Part shown: piece after piece, positions 1 through 21,900 of the stretch
How positions within the stretch are numbered: position 1 is the stretch's first letter
Layout: every line of letters starts with the position of its first letter
Origin: Roseateles noduli
Lineage (GTDB): Bacteria > Pseudomonadota > Gammaproteobacteria > Burkholderiales > Burkholderiaceae_C
NCBI GenBank assembly: GCA_002205125.1
Contig: NIOE01000006.1
Coordinates: 248,001-312,000, forward strand
Length of the DNA: 64,000 nt
Direction of reading: 5' to 3'
Notes under the pieces: model-generated
The model's input: the letters and a program-made list of their open reading frames with translations, nothing else
Database searches by the model: none
Told to the model about the DNA's origin: nothing
Translations under genes and position numbers: made by a program

Positions 1-8906
<8,906 letters not shown>

Positions 8907-8988
8907 GGCGGCGGTCTCGAAGGGAGGGATGACCTGAGTGCCGTGTCGCGGCCCGTCGCTCGCGAACGCCGGTCGCGCCCGGTCCGTC

Positions 8989-10626
8989 TCAGCGCTCCTT
9001 CAGGCTCTCGCTGCCCGCCCGTTCCAGCGGACTCAGCAGGAAGCCGATGACGCGCCGGCTGCCGGTGCGCACCTCCGCGCTCAGCGCCATGCCCGGACGC
9101 AGCGGCACGCGCGCGCCGTCCACCTCGATGTCGCGCGCCGCGAGCGTCAACGTCACCGCGAAGCGGGGTCCGAGCTGCTCGTGGTCGATCGCATCGGGGC
9201 TCACGCGGGTGACCGTCGCGGGCAGCGTGCCGTGGCGCGTGAACGGGAAAGCCTCCAGCTTGATCGCCGCCGCATCGCCCACCCGCACGAAGCCGATGTC
9301 CTTGTTCTCGAGCATCACCTCCGCCGTCACCGGCGCGTCGTCGGGCACGACCACCATCAGCGTCTGCGCTTCGGTGACGATGCCGCCGGCCGTGTGGACC
9401 GCGAGCTGCTGCACCGTGCCATCGACCGGCGCGACGAGCCGCGTCAGCGCCTCGCGCCGGCCCGCCTTGCGGTGCTCGGCGTCGATCTGCGACAGCCGCG
9501 ACGCGGCCTGCTCGCGGCTCGCATGCCAGCGCTGGCGGACCTCGGCGATCAGCGCGGCCCGCGTCGCCCGGGTCTCGTCCAACGCGGCCTCGGTCTCGCG
9601 CGTGCGGGCCTGCTGGGTCTGGAGTTCGCCGCCCAGGTCGACCCGTTCGCGCCGCCTGTCCTCCCAGGCGTGCGTGGACGCGAAGCCCTCGCCGGCGAGC
9701 GCGCGCAGGTCCTCCTCGCGCCGCGCCGCCAGCGACAGCGCCGCGTCGAGGCGGGCCGCCGCGGCGAGCGCCGTGTCGCGTTCGGCGCGGCGCCGGTCGG
9801 CCTCGGCGTCCAGCCGCTCCAGGCGCGCGCGCAGGTCGGTCCACTCGGCGCGCACCATCGCCAGTGTCTCGTCGCGGCGCGCGGCGGGCCAGTCCGGCGG
9901 CAGGTCGGCCGATGCCCCCATCGGCGATCGCGGCACCGCGGCCGCGGTGACGGCGCCGCCATCGCCGTCGCCGTCGCGTTCTGCGAGCGCGGTCAGCGTC
10001 GCCAGCAGCCGGTCCGCGCGCCAGCGTTCGGCCGAGACGGCCAGCCGCTGCTCGTCCAGGCTCTCGCGGTCCGCGGCGGGCGCGGTCGGGTCGAGCTCGA
10101 CCAGGGTCTCGCCGGCGCGGACCCCCTCGCCGTCGCGTACCCGCACGCGGTGCACCACGGCGCGTTCCAGCGGCTGGACCAGCTTGCTGCGCTCGCTGAC
10201 GACCAGCTTGCCGGACGCCACGGCGACGATGTCCACGCGACCCACCAGCGACCAGACCAGCGCGATCGCCGCCAGCGCGATCAGCACGAAGACCGTGCGG
10301 CGCGGCGCCGGATGCATCGGCGTGTCGCGGATCGCCAGGGCCGCGGGCAGGAAGGCGGCCTCCTCGGCGAGGCGGGCCGGTCCGGCCAGCTCGCGGCGCG
10401 CGGCCCACGCGGCGGAGAACACCTCGCGTTGGCGATGCCAGAGTTCGGCGGGGCCGCCGAAGCGGTGCGACAGGCCGGTCCGCCAGCGCCTCAGCCGCCC
10501 GCGTGCGGCGCATGTCCAGCGGGCGGTCATGCCGGCACTCGCCGCGACTTTTCCGGCAACTTTCCCGGCGGCATCCCCGGCGGCATCCCCGGGGGACTTC
10601 CCGGGGAACTTCTCGCGGGCCTTCAT
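8989..10626 (-). CDS. HlyD-family periplasmic adaptor of type I secretion
   Basis: A 545-residue membrane-fusion protein that should link the inner-membrane ABC exporter to an outer-membrane TolC-type channel. The chosen ATG (10624-10626) overlaps the ABC gene stop as ATGA; the same frame stays open far upstream, but only as a shadow of the ABC gene. After a cytoplasmic N-terminus of about 105 residues containing small G/K/A repeats there is one membrane helix (TVFVLIALAAIALVWSLVG), then a lipoyl half-motif, a long Arg/Glu/Ala-rich coiled coil (about 200-390), and a C-terminal HlyD beta domain ending with RPGMALSAEVRTG. Its place between the exporter and toxin B indicates a dedicated toxin-export role, probably as one operon with both giant genes. 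Confidence 0.93.
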   Translation of the reverse strand: MKAREKFPGKSPGDAAGDAAGKVAGKVAASAGMTARWTCAARGRLRRWRTGLSHRFGGPAELWHRQREVFSAAWAARRELAGPARLAEEAAFLPAALAIRDTPMHPAPRRTVFVLIALAAIALVWSLVGRVDIVAVASGKLVVSERSKLVQPLERAVVHRVRVRDGEGVRAGETLVELDPTAPAADRESLDEQRLAVSAERWRADRLLATLTALAERDGDGDGGAVTAAAVPRSPMGASADLPPDWPAARRDETLAMVRAEWTDLRARLERLDAEADRRRAERDTALAAAARLDAALSLAARREEDLRALAGEGFASTHAWEDRRRERVDLGGELQTQQARTRETEAALDETRATRAALIAEVRQRWHASREQAASRLSQIDAEHRKAGRREALTRLVAPVDGTVQQLAVHTAGGIVTEAQTLMVVVPDDAPVTAEVMLENKDIGFVRVGDAAAIKLEAFPFTRHGTLPATVTRVSPDAIDHEQLGPRFAVTLTLAARDIEVDGARVPLRPGMALSAEVRTGSRRVIGFLLSPLERAGSESLKER

Positions 10627-12833
10627 GCGCGTGCTCCCGGTCCGTCCTGCAAAGCCCACAGCCGGCGGTACAGGCCGTCGGGCAGGGCCATCAGCGCGTG
10701 ATGCGGCCCCTGCTCGACGACGCGGCCGCGGTCCATCACGACGATGCGGTCGGCGCCGCGCACCGCGCTGAGCCGGTGGGCGATGATCAGCACGGTGCGG
10801 TCGCGGCAGATGTGGGCCATGTTCCGGTGCAGCACCGCTTCGCTTTCGTAGTCGAGGGCGCTGGTGGCCTCGTCCAGGATGAGGATGCGCGGATCGGTGA
10901 ACAGCGCCCGCGCGATCGCGACGCGCTGGCGCTGGCCGCCCGACAGCGAGCCGCCCTGTTCGCCGACGATCGTGTCGTAGCCTTCCGGCAGTTCGCTGAT
11001 GAAGTCGTGCGCGCCGGCCAGGCGCGCGGCGCGGACCACCGCCTCGATCGGGGCGGCCGGATCGGCGACCGCGATGTTCTCGCGCAGCGTGCGGTTGAAC
11101 AGCACGTTGTCCTGCAGCACCACGCCGATCTGGCGGCGCAACTGCGCCGCGTCGACCAGTCCGGTGTCGACGCCGTCGATCAGCACGCGGCCCTCCTGCG
11201 GCAGGTGCAAGCGTTGCACCAGCGTCGTCAGCGTGCTCTTGCCGCTGCCGGAGCGGCCGACGATGCCGACCACCTCGCCCGCGCGCACCGCCAGGTCGAC
11301 GCCGCGCAGCGCCGGCGCGGCCTCGGGCCGGTAGCGGAAGGTGACGTCGCGCAGCTCGACCGCGCCGCGCAGCGCGGGCAGTTGGGCCGCGCTGGTCGGC
11401 GGCGCCTCGGTGCGCGTGTTGAGGATGTCGCCCAGCCGCGCCATCGACAGGCCGGTCTGCTGGAAGTCGGTCCACAGGTTGGCCATGCGCATCACCGGCT
11501 GCGCGACGTGCTGCGCGAACATGTTGAAGGCGACGAACTGGCCCACCGTCAACGCGCCGTCCATCACCTCCCGCGCGCCCCACCACAGCGTGGCGGCCTG
11601 GGTCAGCTTGCCGACCAGGCCGACGCCCTCGTGCCCCCAGGCGCCGAGGTTCTGCGTGCGGAAGCTGGCCGACACGTAGGCCGCCAGCTGGCGGTCCCAG
11701 CGCCGCGCGAACGCGGGCTCCAGCGCCCCGGCCTTGACCGTCTGGATCGCGGTGACCGACTCCACCAGCATCGCCTGGTTCTCGGCGCCGCGCGCGAACT
11801 TCTCGTCGAGCCGGCGCCGCAGCACCGGCACGATCATCACGCTGAGCAGCACGTAGCCGGGCAGGCTCGCCAGCACGATCAGCGTCAGCGGCACGCTGTA
11901 GAGCAGCATCACCGCGATGAAGGCGGCCGAGAAGAACAGGTCCAGCACGACGGTCAGCGCCTGCCCGGTGAGGAAGTCGCGGATGTGTTCCAGCTCGCGC
12001 ACGCGGGCCACCGAGTCGCCCACGCGCCGCGCCTGGAAGTAGGCCAGCGGCAGCGCGGCCAGATGGCGGAACAGGCGTGCGCCCAGTTCCACGTCGATGC
12101 GGCTGGTGGTGTGGCTGAGGATGTAATGGCGCAGACCCGAGAGCAGGCTCTCGAACAGCATCACCACCACCAGCCCCACGACGATCACGTGCAGCGTGGA
12201 CAGGCCGCGGTGCACCAGCACCTTGTCCATCACGACCTGGAAGAACAGCGGGTGTGCCAGCGCGAAGCCCTGCAGCACGAAGGAGATCAGCAGCACCTCG
12301 CCGAGCAGGCGCCGGTGCTTCACCAGCGCGGGGATGAACCACGAGAAGTCGAAGTGGGCCATGCGGCCCACCAGGCTGGCGCGGCTGGCGACCAGCATCA
12401 GCCCGCCGTTCCAGCGCGCCAGCAGCGCTTCGCGCGTCAGCCGGGCGGGACGGCCCGCGTCGGCGGCCGGGTCGGCGACGATCGCCTCGCGTTCGCCGAA
12501 GCGGCCGATCACCACCGGTCGCGCCGGAGCGTCCGGCGGCTCGCCGTCGCCGCGCAGCCAGATCATCGCCGGCAGCGGCACGCGCGCCAGACGCGCGGCG
12601 TCGGCGTCCAGGCGTCGCGCCTTGAGGCCGAGCAGCCGCGCGGCGCGGAGCAGGTCGTCGGGCTCGACGGGATCGTTGGGGCCCAGGCCGAGCTGGTGCG
12701 CCAGCGCCTCGGGTTCGGCGGCGACCTCGTGGAAGGCCGCGATCATGCAGAGGGCCGCGAAAGGGGAGGAGGGGGGAGGCTGGCAGGGCGCGGCTGGCAG
12801 TCCGGGTGGGGACGGGGAATGGGAATGGTCCAT
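10623..12833 (-). CDS. Type I secretion ABC transporter (HlyB/RtxB-like, degenerate C39 domain)
   Basis: A 736-residue ABC exporter expected to drive ATP-dependent export of the neighbouring giant proteins. The N-terminal 140 residues resemble a C39-like domain. The segment corresponding to HlyB DYGLYALEIL reads [10 protein letters not shown] here, so the catalytic Cys position is Ser and it should act as a non-cleaving docking domain. A membrane domain (about 160-450) follows. The nucleotide-binding domain has Walker [10 protein letters not shown] (about 528), signature LSGGQRQR (about 634), Walker [13 protein letters not shown] (about 654) and switch His in IIAHRLSAV. The ATG at 12833 was preferred over a longer 5' extension, which would overlap the toxin A end with Arg/Pro-rich non-domain sequence. 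Gap to toxin A is 127 bp. Confidence 0.93.
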   Translation of the reverse strand: MDHSHSPSPPGLPAAPCQPPPSSPFAALCMIAAFHEVAAEPEALAHQLGLGPNDPVEPDDLLRAARLLGLKARRLDADAARLARVPLPAMIWLRGDGEPPDAPARPVVIGRFGEREAIVADPAADAGRPARLTREALLARWNGGLMLVASRASLVGRMAHFDFSWFIPALVKHRRLLGEVLLISFVLQGFALAHPLFFQVVMDKVLVHRGLSTLHVIVVGLVVVMLFESLLSGLRHYILSHTTSRIDVELGARLFRHLAALPLAYFQARRVGDSVARVRELEHIRDFLTGQALTVVLDLFFSAAFIAVMLLYSVPLTLIVLASLPGYVLLSVMIVPVLRRRLDEKFARGAENQAMLVESVTAIQTVKAGALEPAFARRWDRQLAAYVSASFRTQNLGAWGHEGVGLVGKLTQAATLWWGAREVMDGALTVGQFVAFNMFAQHVAQPVMRMANLWTDFQQTGLSMARLGDILNTRTEAPPTSAAQLPALRGAVELRDVTFRYRPEAAPALRGVDLAVRAGEVVGIVGRSGSGKSTLTTLVQRLHLPQEGRVLIDGVDTGLVDAAQLRRQIGVVLQDNVLFNRTLRENIAVADPAAPIEAVVRAARLAGAHDFISELPEGYDTIVGEQGGSLSGGQRQRVAIARALFTDPRILILDEATSALDYESEAVLHRNMAHICRDRTVLIIAHRLSAVRGADRIVVMDRGRVVEQGPHHALMALPDGLYRRLWALQDGPGARA

Positions 12834-12960
12834 CGGCACTCCGGGGAGGCGGGAAAAGGAGGAGGTCAGTGGCCGGGGAGGACGGTTGCGGCATGGGGCG
12901 GCCGTGCCGTGTCGCCGACCCGCGGCGCAAGGGACCGACGGATCGGCGACCGGAGGGCGA

Positions 12961-15900
12961 TCAGGGGGACGTCGCCGCGAGCAGCGACAGCGGGGATGGC
13001 GCCTTGGCGGTCCACGCGCCCCCTGTCGCACCCGCCATCGCACCCGCCGGCGCATCGCCGGCCGCCGCGGCCTGGGCCAGGTTCATGGCCGCCGACCAGG
13101 CGCCCGACGGCCGGCCGGGCTGGGGCGAGCGGTTGGCCTGGAACTCGCCGGGCGCGACCTCCGTCACGCCGAACTTCATCGCCAGATAGAGTTCGCCGTT
13201 CGACGCCTGCCGGAAGCCCGCGGGCAGGGCGGCCGCGCGTGCGAGGCCCTCGTCCGTGGCGTATCCCAGGGAGATCATCACCCTCGACCGGTGAAGGTCG
13301 TAGCCCAGCCGCTGGAAGCGTTCCCGCCAGGTGGGCGCGCCCGCCTCGACGGTGGTGAACGTCACTTCGCTGAACCAGGTGCCGGGGGACAACTGGCCGT
13401 CGAGCCCGACGAGCCGGAAATGGCGGTACGGGAGACTGTCGTCCAGGAACAGCGTCCGCTGGTCAGCCAACTCTGCCGCGTCCAGTTTGAAGTCTTCCGA
13501 GACCGGGATCCACTCGCTCCGCTGGTTGCGTGCCTCGACCCGCCAGCGTCCCACCGCGGTTCTCTCCGCGTCGAGTCTGCCGTCCTGTCGCAGGTGCAGG
13601 CTCAGCGTGGACAACGCGACCGGGTGATCGAGCGTGAACTGGATGCTGGTCGACCCGTCCAGTTCGACGGGGAGCAGACGTTCCGGTTTCCCGTCACCTG
13701 CCGGCGACCGGCGGGCGAAGGGGCGCCATGCGGTCGCCTCGCCGGCCCGACGCTGTCCGTCGACCAGATTGTCCGGCGTGCTTCGGCCGGCGCCGGTCGC
13801 GCCAGGGACCACGGTGCTGGTCGTCTCGATCAGTCCGGCCTCGCGCAGGTGAGCCAGCGCGGACAGGGCCGGACTGTGGCGCTTCACGTAGCTGGCCTTG
13901 CCCTTGGCCAGACTGTCGGCGATCGATTGCCGGGTCCGGTCCGACATGTTCCGGCTGATCTCCAGCTTCCAGTACGAATCCGCGTGCTTGTCCTCGTACT
14001 CGGCTTCCAGGTCCATCCGTGCCAGATCCCAGTCCAGGAGCGCATCCTCCACGTCCGGGGACTGTCCCCACTGATCGACCACGTCGCCCGGCACAAGGTC
14101 GTAGGATGTCCCCGGCACGGGTGCCGGGTCCTGCGTCGCGAAGTGATCTCCGTTGTCGTCCAGGGCCAGGTACGCCTTGACGACGCTGCGGAAGACCTTG
14201 GCGTCCGGCTGGCGCAGACCCGATGAGACGGTGACGTCGATCAGGCCTGTGCGGGTGCCCGGGCCTTCGTAGGCCAGCCGGTTGGCGTTCGAGAGCAGCA
14301 GGTCCCGGACCGGGATCTTCTCCGCCCACAGCCGCTTGAGTGCCGCGTGGTCGACCACCCCCGCCTGGAGCATGCCGTCGACCCAGGCTTCGTCCAGCGT
14401 CACCGCGGTCATCGCGTCGACCAGCTGGTCCGTCACGTCGTCGGGCCGGCCATGCAGCTTGAGCGCGATGCGCAGCAGTTCCCTCGTGTGGGACGTGACG
14501 CCCTGGTCCGCCTGGGGCTGGCCGGACAGCAGGCGCTTGAACTCCTGCAAGGCGAGCAACGAGTCCGCATCGCCGGTCGTGCCGCCCAACCGCTTGCCGG
14601 CCCAGTCTTCGAAGGCGTCCAGCGCCTGCGGCGTCAGGTCGCCGGCGAGCACCTCCACCTGGTAGGCCCAGGGGCGCTGTTGCGCGGCGAGGCGTCGCAG
14701 CATCGCGCCATGGCGCGAGGCCGACAACGGCAGCGTGGCGCTGCTGGCGGCGAAGTCGTCCAGCAGCGCCGCCGAGGGCCAGGTCTTGCCGTCGACGAAC
14801 GCCGCAAGCAGGGCGCGGATCCTTCGGACCTGGCCGAGCGTGGTGGCGTGGACGGCGCCGGCGATGTCGTGCGGCAGACCCCCCATGCGCAGGAAGGCGC
14901 GGACGGTGTCGACCGGAAAGACCTGGTCCGGCTGGCCCTTGCCCGAATCGACCTGGCGCCAGAGCGTGGCGACGTCGCGCATCGATGCGGGATCCTGGAT
15001 GTCCGACGCGTCGAGCGCCGCGGCCAGGAACACGTTGCCTCTCCCGGTCGAGTGCTTCAGGCGATTGGCCGCGTCGTGCCACGGCGCATCGAGGGCGCTC
15101 CGCGGCGAGAAGCCCTCGGCGGCGGACTCCGGCATGCCCGACACGATCTGGCTCGCCAGCCTCGGCGACAGGAGGATGTCCTTGAAGATCACGCGGCGGT
15201 CTTGGCCCCGGACGTCGATGCTGCGGCCCATGCGGTGCAGGCGCGCCTGTGGGCCGAGACGCACGATCCGGCGCTCCGGCGTCTCGCGCCAGGCCGCTTC
15301 CGGGGCGGTCGGGACGACGTGCGTGCCGGGCAGCGTGGCGTCGATGTCACCCTCGTCCGCGTCGGGACCATAGACCATGACGCCGCTGTCGTGGATCACC
15401 GGCAACGCATAACGATGGCCGCCCATGTCCAGGGACACGTGCCGGGCCAGGGGATCCGTCGCGTGCCGTCGCAAGGTGACGCTCCCGCCGCTCCAGGTCT
15501 CGATCACCAGGTCCGCGCCGGAGCGTCGGAGTCGTCTGACCGACCCCAGTTTCAGGAGGTCACGGGTCGGCGAGATCGACCGGTTGTCGATCACCACGTG
15601 CTGGTCGTCGGCCACCGCATAGACGTCGGCGCCGTCCGTGCCGGTGAGGACCTCGGTCCCGGGGGCAGGGAGTGGGGCAGGCTCGGGGGCGAGGGCGGCC
15701 GTGGCCGTCTTCGGTGTCTCGGACGGCGCGTTCCGGGCGACCTCCTGCGCGGTCCCCTGCACCGGCCCTTCGTCCGGGTCGGAGAGAGTCGGGTGGCGCA
15801 GCTTGGTCGCGGTGCGTTCGTCCTTGCCGGCGCCTGCGCGCGCCCACAGGGCCAGTTGGCCGTGTGAGGCGGCCCAGTCGCGACGGCCGTAGCCGGGCAG

Positions 15901-18900
15901 CCTCAACCGCAGCGGCGTGAAGTCGGGCGCGGCATCCGCCGGCGGAGTCTCGACGAGCACCAGGTCGTCGCCGTCGCGGCGATAGCGCAATCGGTCGAGG
16001 GGCAGGTCCAGCGTCACGTCCATCGGCATCGCCGTGCGGGGGCGCAGCAGGAAGTCGCCGCCGCCGGAGGCGAGATGGTGGCGCGTGTGCGCATGGTCGC
16101 CGGTCAGCGCGCGCCGGGACGATGGCGTCGAGGCGTCGAGGAACAGGTGCTTGTCGATCTGCGCGGACGGGCGCTCCTGCGCGTCCAGGCGGGAGGGATC
16201 GATCAGCGTCAGGTGGGTGCCCAGGGCGTCGACGATGAACAGCGGCGGCGGGCCCGCGGGCGCCACGTCCGACGTCGGGCGGAAGAAACCCTCCAGCGTC
16301 AGCGTGGCCGAACCGGAGGCGATGACCAGACGGGTGCCGTGCAGGCGACGGAAGGACAGCGTGTCGTGCGGAACCTCGACCTTGAGCAGCAGCTTGCCGG
16401 GACGTTCGCCGAAGACGTCGACGGACGCGTTCACGTCGCCGGACCAGATCAGCGCATCGTCCGATGAACTGACGATGCGGTTGCCCGCGCGCAGTACGTA
16501 GGTGTTGCGGCCGCCGCCGCCGGCTATGGTCGTCTGGGGCGCGCTCACGTCGAAACGCTCGTCGGCGGGGCCGCCGACCACCTCGGCCCGGGTGGCGTTG
16601 CGGATGGTGACGCTGTCGATGTCCGTCAGCTGACGTCGCAGGACCGCCCGCTTCGGCGTCGCCGCGCCGACGGTGACCAGCGCCAGCCTGCCCGTCACCG
16701 TGTCGTGATGCAGGCGCACCTCGCTGCCGGTGGCGTCCATGTCGACCTCGTCCTGACCGCCTTTCCCGTCGATGTCGCCCTGACCGTCCGCATCGAGGAG
16801 GAAGACATCGCGTCCGGCGGCGCCCGTGACCCGTCCCCAGGCGCCCTGCAGCTCGAACAGCTGCTGGCCGTCCGCGGTGGACGCCGGAATGCCGGTGGCG
16901 GGGCTGTGGCGGAGATCAAGCCAGGCCGTGCCGGAGGGCGATGTCGCGAAGATCTGGCGGTCGAAACCGTCCAGGCCCGGCACGGTCGGCGCCGGCGCCG
17001 GCGTCACTTCCCTGTCCTGCAGGACGAAGGTATGGGAGGGGTCCTGCTGCGGCACACGGAAGGTCGCGTGGTCGACGGCTTGCACCACCTGCGGCGACAT
17101 GACCGTGCCATAGCCGGACCGGGCGAGCTGCTCGGCGCGGAACTCCAGGTAGCCCGACCGTGCCTGGTCCCGCATCTTCTCGCGTGCCTTCGCGGCCCCG
17201 ACGGCGCTTTTCTCGACTTCCGCCCGCCGCAGGACGTCCGTCTCGATACCGAAGAACTTCGCGACGCCCGCGCCGATCACGTCGCCCAGGTCGGTGGACC
17301 CGCGGATGTAGTCACCATACTCGTCCGCCCACATGAAGCCGCCGACGGCGCCGTTGACCGCGATCATCAGCAGGGCCAGCGGCAGCGCCGCTTCGGCCAC
17401 CACGCCGGCGGCCAGGCCGAGGGCGGTGCCGGCGATCGCCTCCGCGCCGCCGGCGAAGGCCGCGGCGACCTGCACGCCGGCGGACGCCAGCGACGTGGCG
17501 GTGAAGAAGGTCATCACCGTCGTGTTCGCGACCAGGCTCCTGAAGGCGAAGCTGTCGGTGCCCTGGCCGCTTCTCCGGAACTCGTCCCACTGCAGTCCGA
17601 CCACGACCATGCCGAGCCCGGCCAGGCCCAGATCGGCGGCGCCCCCTTCCAGCGCCGTGCCGATGGTGGACAGCGCCCTCTCCAGCGACGTGGCGGTGGT
17701 CGCACCGGCCGACACGGTCGAGGACAGTCCGCGCAGCCATTGGCCCACCTTGACCGTGAGCGGCGTGATCAGGGGGCTGGCCGTCTGGGTGACGAGCAAT
17801 CCCTTCATCGTCGCGTCCATGTGGCGCCAGCCCTGCACGAGCTGGGCGGTGGCGATGACGGTGTTCAGCAGCGTCGTGGCGTGGCCGGCGGCGGCCTGTC
17901 CGGCGCCGTCCGGCTGATCGCCTGGCTGAACGCCTGGCTGATCGCCTGGCTGAACGCCCGACGGAGCGCCGGCCGCGCGACCCCACCCGCCCGCAAACCC
18001 CTTGCGCACGTCCTGCGCCTTGTCCAGCAGGCGCAGCCCCTGCGGACCCGCGCCGGCGCGCAGCGACTCGAAGACCTCCTGCGGCAGATGCAGCATCGCC
18101 GCGCCGGCGCGCATCAGCCCGGCGTCGTCATCGCCCGCCACCAGTGCCTGCAGAGGCTGCTCGATCAGGCGCGCGGCGCCCGCCGCGTCGACGCTCACGA
18201 GCCCGCTGGCCCGCAGCGAATGCAGGGCATCCTCCGCCGTGGTGCGTGAGAGCGCCTCCAGCCCCAGGGGGTCCGCGTCCATGGCCTGGCGGACCAGGCC
18301 GTCCAGGACGTGCGCGTCCCGCAGCGGGTCCCTGTCGGCATCCGCACCGGGCGTGACCAGGTCTTTCAGCGGCACCTCGCGGCCGTCCAGGCGGACCCAG
18401 CGGCCGGCGAGCGAGCCCGCCATCAGCTCTTGCGCCGTCACGGCGTCGCGCCGGGATTCGGGCAAGGCGGCGAACGAGGCCGCCAGGTCTGCTGCCAGCT
18501 GACGCACTTCGCCCGGGTCGCGGGCCACGCGCCGCATCCGGTCTTCGTCGACCTGCCCGTGCGCGTCGGAGAAGAGCCGGATCAGCGGTGTCGGCACCGT
18601 GTCGCGCAGGGACGAGTCGAACGACACCTGCAACTCTTCCTCCGGTCGCTGCCATTGCCGGGCCGAGTCCTCGACCGGATCGGCATATTTGTCGACGATC
18701 GTCACATGCCCGTCCTCCTTGTCGAGGACCAGGACCTTCGTGTCGCCGGGCATGCGATGGCGTCGCATCGTCCTTCCTGTCGAGTCGAAGCGGCTGGTCA
18801 GCTTCACGATCCGCTCCGTGCCGTCTTCCACGTGTTCCGTGACATGGACATGGCCCGTTCTCGCCACGACTTCCGCGTCGGACGCCCAGCCCGGCGTCCC

Positions 18901-21900
18901 GCCGAGTTGCTTGATGAACTCGACGGCGAAGGAAGGGACCACCGCCGGCGCGAGGGTGTCGCACGCGGCCAGGCTCACCCGCCTCAGCCGGGGCATCGAG
19001 GCGGGATTCCTGGGACCGGCGTTGCCGGACTGGACCCGCTCCTTGATCAGGCCCTGGAAGGCCTCGGCCAGATGCGGGTCGATCTCGTCCTGAGGCATGT
19101 CGAGTTCGAACAGCTTCAGCAGTCCGTCGGCCAATTGCTGCGGTGTCCATCCGCTCAGGGTCTGGTCCTCCGCCAATGCCATGCCCGAGTGACCGACGAC
19201 GACGATGTCGACCTCTGTCGAGGCGTCGGCCGCCTGCATCAGCGCTTGCCCGAATGCCCGGACGATGCGGGGAGCCTCGAAGCTGTCGTGTCCGGATTCC
19301 ATCTGCAGCCAGGCCGAGCTGCCCCGGTACTTCCTGGAAAGCAGCCAGGCGGCGGTGGTGCTGTCGATGTCGCCCGCCAGCTGCACGATCACTTTCAGGC
19401 GCGAGGGCGGTGCCTCCACGACGGGCTCCGGCAGTACCGGAAGACCGTACTCCACGAGATGCGTCGAGAAGTCGGGGGAGGGCGCCCGGCGCAGCGTTAG
19501 CGCCGCCGACGTCAAGCCGTCGATGTCGATCTCCCAGCCGTCGAGCCCACAGGGGTCGAACGCCCTGCTCGGAAGGCCGGAGACCGCCTCCGTGGCGGCA
19601 CCGCGTCGTCGCGCGATGACCTGCGCGTTGACGCTGAATGCGCCGTCGCGCAGGCTGAAGTTGCGAGGCAGGTCTCCCAACGCCTCCGGATGATCGATTC
19701 TGCCGGCATCGGGCATCCGGACCAGTCGCAGGATCAACGCCTCCGCGGACCGGATGTCGGCATCCTGTCGAGCCATGGCGAGCCTCGCGGCGGCACCGTC
19801 CGATTCATCGGTGCCCAGCGGGTCGATGCGGACCTCGGTGACGATGTCCGTGCGCGGATGCACCAGCCGGATCAGTCCCGCGGCGCGATCCAGCGATTGG
19901 CGGACATGCAGGGCCCGTTCCCGCAACGCCGGGAACGGCTGGTCGTCGCGCAGCAGGTCGATGAATTCGGGAGCGTCCGCGGGCCGCGACGCGCCGAAGG
20001 CGACCTGGTCGCGGGACAACTGCTCGGCGAGTGCGTCCATCGCGCTTTGATAGGTCTCCATGGCAGCGTGAGCCCGGTCGGGTCCCGCCACTGGCCCGAG
20101 CGCTCTCTGCATCCCCGGGAGATCGACGGCAGCGTCGTCGTCCAAGGGCGTGACCGCTGCCGGCGTGAGGATCTCCCTGCGGAACGATCCGAAGGTCCAG
20201 GCCGGGCCGGTGTCCCGTCTCAATCGGTCGAGCCGGCCCTGGACGTCGCGGACCAACTCCTGCAGGCGTTGGTACTCGAACCGACTTCCGTTCGCGTCCT
20301 TGTGCGCCTGGAGCAGCGTCCTCAAGGTCGGCAAGGCCTCGGCGAGCGGCCTTTTCAGGCGCGCCACCAGCTCGGCGAGCAGCTCGTGCGAGAAGGGCGA
20401 CCACACCCCGTCCTTGTCCACGGTCATGTTGGGGAAGGCGCCCGTGATCATCCCGTCTTCCAGCGACGCCACCGAGACCGACACGCGACGAAGGATGCCG
20501 TCGACCTCCGGGCCGACGCGGTACACGCCCGCCGACCGCCACCGGCCGGGGAGTGGCGGCGGCCCGTCCTGCGGCCGGCCGAGGGACCACGCGGCGACTT
20601 CACGCACGATGCCCAGGCGCTTCAGGTGCTGGAGCACCGTACGCGAACGATAGAGGGCGTTGTCTCTCGAGGCGGCCTGTTCCGAGATCGGCTCCACGGC
20701 CGAAAGATCGATGACGATCGCCCCGTTCGTCGCCGCGGCGCCCACCGCGGCGTGCAGGAGCTGGATCCGGCCGAAGATCCGGTGGAGTTCATTGCCGTTG
20801 ACCGAGCCAGAGTGATCCGGATCCAGGCTGATCCGGGCCGCGGTGAGCGCGTCGAGGAACAGGTTCGACGCGGTGGTGATCCGTACCGGCCTGCCGCCGA
20901 GATGGTGGACGAGTGCCTGTGCCTCGGGGATGACGTTCGCGCGGGCCAGCCAGCCCTGGGGATGCTCGACGCTGGTCCGCTCGTCGATCCACCGGTCGCT
21001 CAGTCGAGCGTAGGCGCGACGCAGCAGCGTCATGTCTCCGAGCAGGCCCTGCATGATGTCGTCGGCCACTTCCATCACGAAGACTTTGGCAGCATCATCC
21101 GGGGCGCCTTGAGACAGGGCGATCTGGATGTACTCGGACATGCGGCGTGCGTCGGTCCCCGAGATCGACGCACAGCGCGGCAACACTTCCGCCGGCACCT
21201 GGGCGAGTGTCGCCAGCGCTTCTCGCACGCGGAGACTTTCCGCGGCCCGTTCCTCCCGCGACAGCGTCGACATCCTCGCCGCGGCGCCTTGCTCTGGCGC
21301 ATCGCCGAGGAGGAAGCGCTCGCCCTCGCCCTTGGCCGGCAGTCCCGGTCCGCCGCCGGGATACTTGTCCTCGCCACGGACCTCGCCGTCCTCGACCCGG
21401 TACTGCCAGGTGACGCCTGCGGCTCGCCGGACGTCCTGTCCCGACGCGTCGATCCGGGTGAAGAAATGGTCGTCGCCACCGGCGCGGGCGGACGAGAGCA
21501 ACTGGTTGACCACGAGGTCCGAGTAGGCCGTGGTCCGCATGCCGGGCGCCGCCCAGCCTGCCGTGTCGGCGGCCTTCGCGAAGGCCCGGCCGAAACTGCC
21601 TTGCGCCGTCGGTGAGTCCAGGGCGCAGGCCAGGAGGCGGGTGCGCTCGACGGCCGTCGTCGCGTCGGGGCGCAGGGCCGAGAGCAGCCGGCCGATCGAG
21701 TCGGCGATCCGCTCGGGGGTGTAGCCCGCGATGACCATCGCCTTCGTCGCGGGATCCATCTGGCCGTGGCCGCCCAGGATCAGGCGGACGGCACGCTTCC
21801 CGAAAAGGGCGTCGCTCAGCAGCGGCCGACCGTGGCGGACGCTCCAGGATCCGTCCTCGGCCAGCCGGACCAGGACCACGTGCTTCGCATACTTGCGGTA

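Noticed and set aside
12760..12800. Cys in the exporter N-terminus as a possible C39 protease nucleophile
   Set aside because: It aligns six residues after the catalytic position, which is Ser here; this is a C39-like docking domain.
10627..12930. Upstream extension of the HlyD frame over the ABC gene
   Set aside because: The added part is an Arg/Ala/Pro-rich shadow of the exporter; the ATGA overlap gives the proper start.
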